In this document: positions 7,222 to 8,867 of the stretch, piece by piece
Layout: each line of letters begins with the position of its first letter
How positions within the stretch are numbered: position 1 is the first letter of the stretch
From: an uncultured Clostridia bacterium
Lineage (GTDB): Bacteria > Bacillota > Clostridia > Oscillospirales > Acutalibacteraceae
Assembly (NCBI GenBank): GCA_945875045.1
Contig: CAMCIX010000047.1
Coordinates: 1 to 8,867, forward strand
DNA length: 8,867 nucleotides
Direction: 5' to 3'
Translations under genes and position numbers: made by a program
The notes under the pieces: generated by a model
Told to the model about the DNA's origin: nothing
The model's input: the letters and a program-made list of their open reading frames with translations, nothing else
Databases searched by the model: none

Positions 7222-7237
7222 AGAGTTTTAAAACTCT
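7222..7237. promoter_or_regulatory. Perfect 16-bp palindrome, candidate operator
   Basis: AGAGTTTT and AAAACTCT are exact inverted copies with no spacer, sitting just before the GH1 ribosome binding site. The size and symmetry suit a dimeric transcription factor. The central TTAA differs from the usual CG centre of LacI-family operators. In RNA the same bases could only form a weak hairpin. Confidence 0.4.
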
Positions 7238-7257
7238 TTGTAACTATTCATAAAAAT

Positions 7258-7262
7258 GGAGG
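7258..7262 (+). promoter_or_regulatory. Ribosome binding site for GH1 gene
   Basis: GGAGG lies 10 nt before ATG at 7273. It supports that start, which places the conserved FPEGFLWGSATAAHQIEG at residues 12-29 as expected for this family. Confidence 0.88.
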
Positions 7263-7272
7263 CAAAAGCGAA

Positions 7273-8568
7273 ATGACAGATGTATTTAGTATTAAAGCGT
7301 TTGATTTTCCCGAAGGCTTTTTGTGGGGCAGTGCAACTGCCGCCCATCAGATAGAGGGGAATAATATATATTCAAATAATTGGTATAACGAGCAAGAAAA
7401 TCTTAAAAAAGGTTGGAACACCGAAGTGTCCGGTGCCGCTTGCAACCACTATAATATGGTCGAAGAAGATGTTGAACTGTTAGTCAAACTCGGTCATCAA
7501 GCATTCCGTATGGGGGTTGAATGGGCGAGAATTGAGCCGCACGAGGGCGAATTTAATAAAGAAGCTACCGACCATTATATAAGAGAACTTGCGCTTTTAA
7601 AGGAAAAAGGAATAAAAACCTTTGTGACGCTTGTGCATTTTTCGGTGCCTAAATGGTTCGCAGACAAGGGCGATTTTCAAAGCCTTGAAAATATAAAATA
7701 TTTTGAGCGTTACTTAAATTATATTCTTCCGAAGATAAGCCCTTATGTTGATTTTTGGAATGTAATTAATGAGTTTAATTTAGGGCGCGGTCAAGACCGC
7801 TTAACTCATAAATTTAACAGCGTCATATACCACGCAAGAGGTTATCACATTATTAAGCAATATTCTGACAAACCTGTATCTTCAGCTCATGCATTGGTAC
7901 AGTTTTACGGGAAAAGGCAGAATGACGTTTTTGACCTTGCAATGCAACGGTATATGGATGTAATTAATAATGAATTTTTCTTCCATGCTATGCGTACCGG
8001 AGAGCTTGTTGTGCCCGGCAAGGACGGAATATTCGATAAGGAAATTAAGGACACGGTAGATTTTTGGTCAATAAACCTTTATACAAGAGAAATGGTTGAC
8101 AGCCGCAAGTCGGATTTATCAAGTAAACGTTATCCTTTTTCGGAAGCCAGAATGTTACCGATGAATTTTTATCTTGATGAATTCTATCCAGAGTGTATGT
8201 ATCATAACCTAAGCAGACTTAAGGATAAGCCGGTTTTCATTACCGAAAACGGTTGTTCCTGTGACGATGACGATTTCAGAATAGTATATCTTGTGGAATA
8301 CCTTTGCGCTTTAAGCGAGGCTATAAAGGACGGTGTGGACGTCAGGGGCTATCTGTATTGGTCTTTACTTGATAACTTTGAATGGGGGACATTTATTCCG
8401 AAATTCGGTCTGGTAGATGTTGACCGAGAACATGATTTTAAACGCACAGCAAAGCCCAGTGCATTTTTCTATAAAGAAATAATTGAAAATAACGGATATA
8501 ATCCTGAAATGCTTAAAAAGTATTTAAAAGAAACGCCGAGAATAAAGGATTTACCGATACTGAAATAA
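7273..8568 (+). CDS. Glycoside hydrolase family 1 beta-glycosidase (beta-glucosidase/beta-galactosidase-like)
   Basis: This 431-residue cytoplasmic retaining glycosidase is likely to cut terminal beta-linked glucose, galactose or a related sugar from imported oligosaccharides. No signal peptide is present. Visible GH1 landmarks are FPEGFLWGSATAAHQIEG with sugar-contacting Q26; H122 in TLVHFSVPKWF; and N166-E167 (acid/base) in FWNVINEFN. Further landmarks are N268 and Y270 in FWSINLYT; nucleophile E325 in VFITENG; and W363 with E370-W371 in YWSLLDNFEWG, followed by KFGLVDVD. It is slightly shorter than common GH1 enzymes (about 440-480). Two departures from the consensus are clear. The acid/base motif reads NEF instead of NEP, and the Trp that normally follows the catalytic-site His is Phe123. 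Both catalytic glutamates remain, so activity is expected. Substrate is uncertain; 6-phospho or plain sugars cannot be separated by eye. It is followed 98 nt later by a GH36-like gene and is probably co-transcribed with it. Confidence 0.93.
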   Translation: MTDVFSIKAFDFPEGFLWGSATAAHQIEGNNIYSNNWYNEQENLKKGWNTEVSGAACNHYNMVEEDVELLVKLGHQAFRMGVEWARIEPHEGEFNKEATDHYIRELALLKEKGIKTFVTLVHFSVPKWFADKGDFQSLENIKYFERYLNYILPKISPYVDFWNVINEFNLGRGQDRLTHKFNSVIYHARGYHIIKQYSDKPVSSAHALVQFYGKRQNDVFDLAMQRYMDVINNEFFFHAMRTGELVVPGKDGIFDKEIKDTVDFWSINLYTREMVDSRKSDLSSKRYPFSEARMLPMNFYLDEFYPECMYHNLSRLKDKPVFITENGCSCDDDDFRIVYLVEYLCALSEAIKDGVDVRGYLYWSLLDNFEWGTFIPKFGLVDVDREHDFKRTAKPSAFFYKEIIENNGYNPEMLKKYLKETPRIKDLPILK

Positions 8569-8666
8569 AAGATTTACTGTAATCAAAGGCAACATTTAAT
8601 TTTGATTTATAAAAAAGTATTATCGTTCGGCAAAATCAATTAAAGAATAAGGAAATAGGATTATTT
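8569..8666 (+). other. Short AT-rich spacer between GH1 and GH36-like genes
   Basis: These 98 nt hold no terminator with a T-run. A weak 7-bp inverted repeat TTGATTT (8602-8608)/AAATCAA (8633-8639) is the only symmetry noticed and may be chance in AT-rich DNA. A ribosome binding site (AGGA at 8657-8660, with a further AAGGA at 8649-8653) sits at the end. The arrangement favours co-transcription of the two glycosidase genes. Confidence 0.4.
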
Positions 8667-8867
8667 ATGATTAAATACGACAATAAGACAGAAATATTAT
8701 ATTTAAACACCAAAAACACTACCTATGCAATGGAAGTGTCGGGCGGGCAGTATCTTTTGCATCGTTATTGGGGTAAAAGGCTTAAAAATCCCCTTGACCG
8801 CGCGGATTCCTGTGTTTATTCGGGAAGAAACTTAGTTCCCTTTGATATGCCGCTCGGAAATTCCGAC
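8667..8867 (+). CDS. Alpha-galactosidase, GH36-type, N-terminal fragment (truncated by window end)
   Basis: The first 67 residues are visible, open to the last base. The start ATG has AGGA 6 nt upstream. The opening residues ILYLNTKNTTYAMEV, then YLLHRYWGKRL, match the typical N-terminal beta-sandwich start of GH36 alpha-galactosidases. In that family an L-x-T-x-N-T-S/T-Y-x-M/F strand precedes L-x-H-x-Y-x-G-K-R. Full GH36 enzymes are about 700-740 residues, so roughly nine tenths of the gene, with both catalytic Asp residues, lies outside the window. A complete enzyme would release terminal alpha-galactose from raffinose-type or galactomannan oligosaccharides in the cytoplasm. Pairing with GH1 suggests mixed alpha/beta-galactoside use. 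The family call rests on a short stretch. Confidence 0.78.
   Translation, partial: MIKYDNKTEILYLNTKNTTYAMEVSGGQYLLHRYWGKRLKNPLDRADSCVYSGRNLVPFDMPLGNSD

Larger units (their letters stand above)
7137..7272 (+). promoter_or_regulatory. AT-rich leader of the GH1/GH36 unit with interrupted stem and 16-bp palindrome
   Basis: Transcription of the glycosidase unit should start in this 136-nt stretch, because a strong terminator lies just upstream. Two structures are visible. The first is an interrupted stem AAGACG+CTCC (7167-7172, 7175-7178) with GGAG+CGTCTT (7210-7213, 7214-7219), with GT as a bulge. The second is a perfect 16-bp palindrome AGAGTTTTAAAACTCT (7222-7237), 20 nt before the ribosome binding site. 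The palindrome could be an operator for a dimeric repressor of the kind that often controls sugar genes. A TTGAAA at 7162-7167 resembles a -35 box, but no matching -10 lies 16-18 nt on. No regulator is encoded in the window. Confidence 0.45.

Noticed and set aside
1..8867. Defence system, CRISPR array, insertion sequence, prophage or RNA gene
   Set aside because: No regularly spaced repeats, transposase or integrase motifs, terminal inverted repeats with target duplications, or tRNA/rRNA-like segments were seen on either strand.

Overview
The window looks like one end of a metagenomic or draft-genome contig from a low-to-moderate-GC, Gram-positive gut or rumen Clostridia. An Oscillospiraceae/Ruminococcus-like host is the best guess. 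The reasons are AGGAG-type ribosome binding sites, AT-rich spacers, a solute-binding protein with a Gly/Ser/Asn linker, a very large GLUG-like surface protein, and cytoplasmic GH1 and GH36 glycosidases. The taxonomy is inferred from gene style only; no RNA marker or housekeeping gene is present. All real genes are on the + strand.

Layout. Positions 1-47 are not genomic: they match the end of the Illumina P7 oligo, an 8-nt i7 index and the Nextera read-2/mosaic-end adapter. Real DNA starts at 48, already inside an open reading frame. From 48 to 1375 is the 3' part of an extracellular (family 1-type) ABC solute-binding lipoprotein gene; its signal peptide and lipobox lie off the contig. A 156-nt spacer with several possible hairpins follows. 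From 1532 to 7066 is a 1844-residue secreted, membrane-anchored protein. It has a signal peptide, five divergent GLUG/beta-helix-like modules, one InlB B-type repeat, a beta-sandwich CBM-like domain, an Asn/Ser linker and a C-terminal transmembrane anchor. A strong UUCG-tetraloop intrinsic terminator (7104-7136) ends this unit. A 136-nt leader with an interrupted stem and a perfect 16-bp palindrome precedes a complete GH1 beta-glycosidase (7273-8568). After 98 nt comes the start of a GH36-type alpha-galactosidase (8667 to the window end, truncated).

How the genes may work together. The set reads as part of a carbohydrate-acquisition locus. The surface protein may bind or present a glycan or host/plant surface, and the solute-binding protein would pass oligosaccharides to an ABC importer not seen here. 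The cytoplasmic GH1 and GH36 enzymes would remove beta- and alpha-linked terminal sugars from the imported material. The glycosidase and binding-protein assignments are well supported; the shared-substrate idea and the surface protein's ligand are inference.

I found no RNA gene, CRISPR array, phage or transposon gene, or recognisable defence system. The least ordinary object is the modular surface protein, with its recurring inter-module joint motif and unusual C-terminal domain order.
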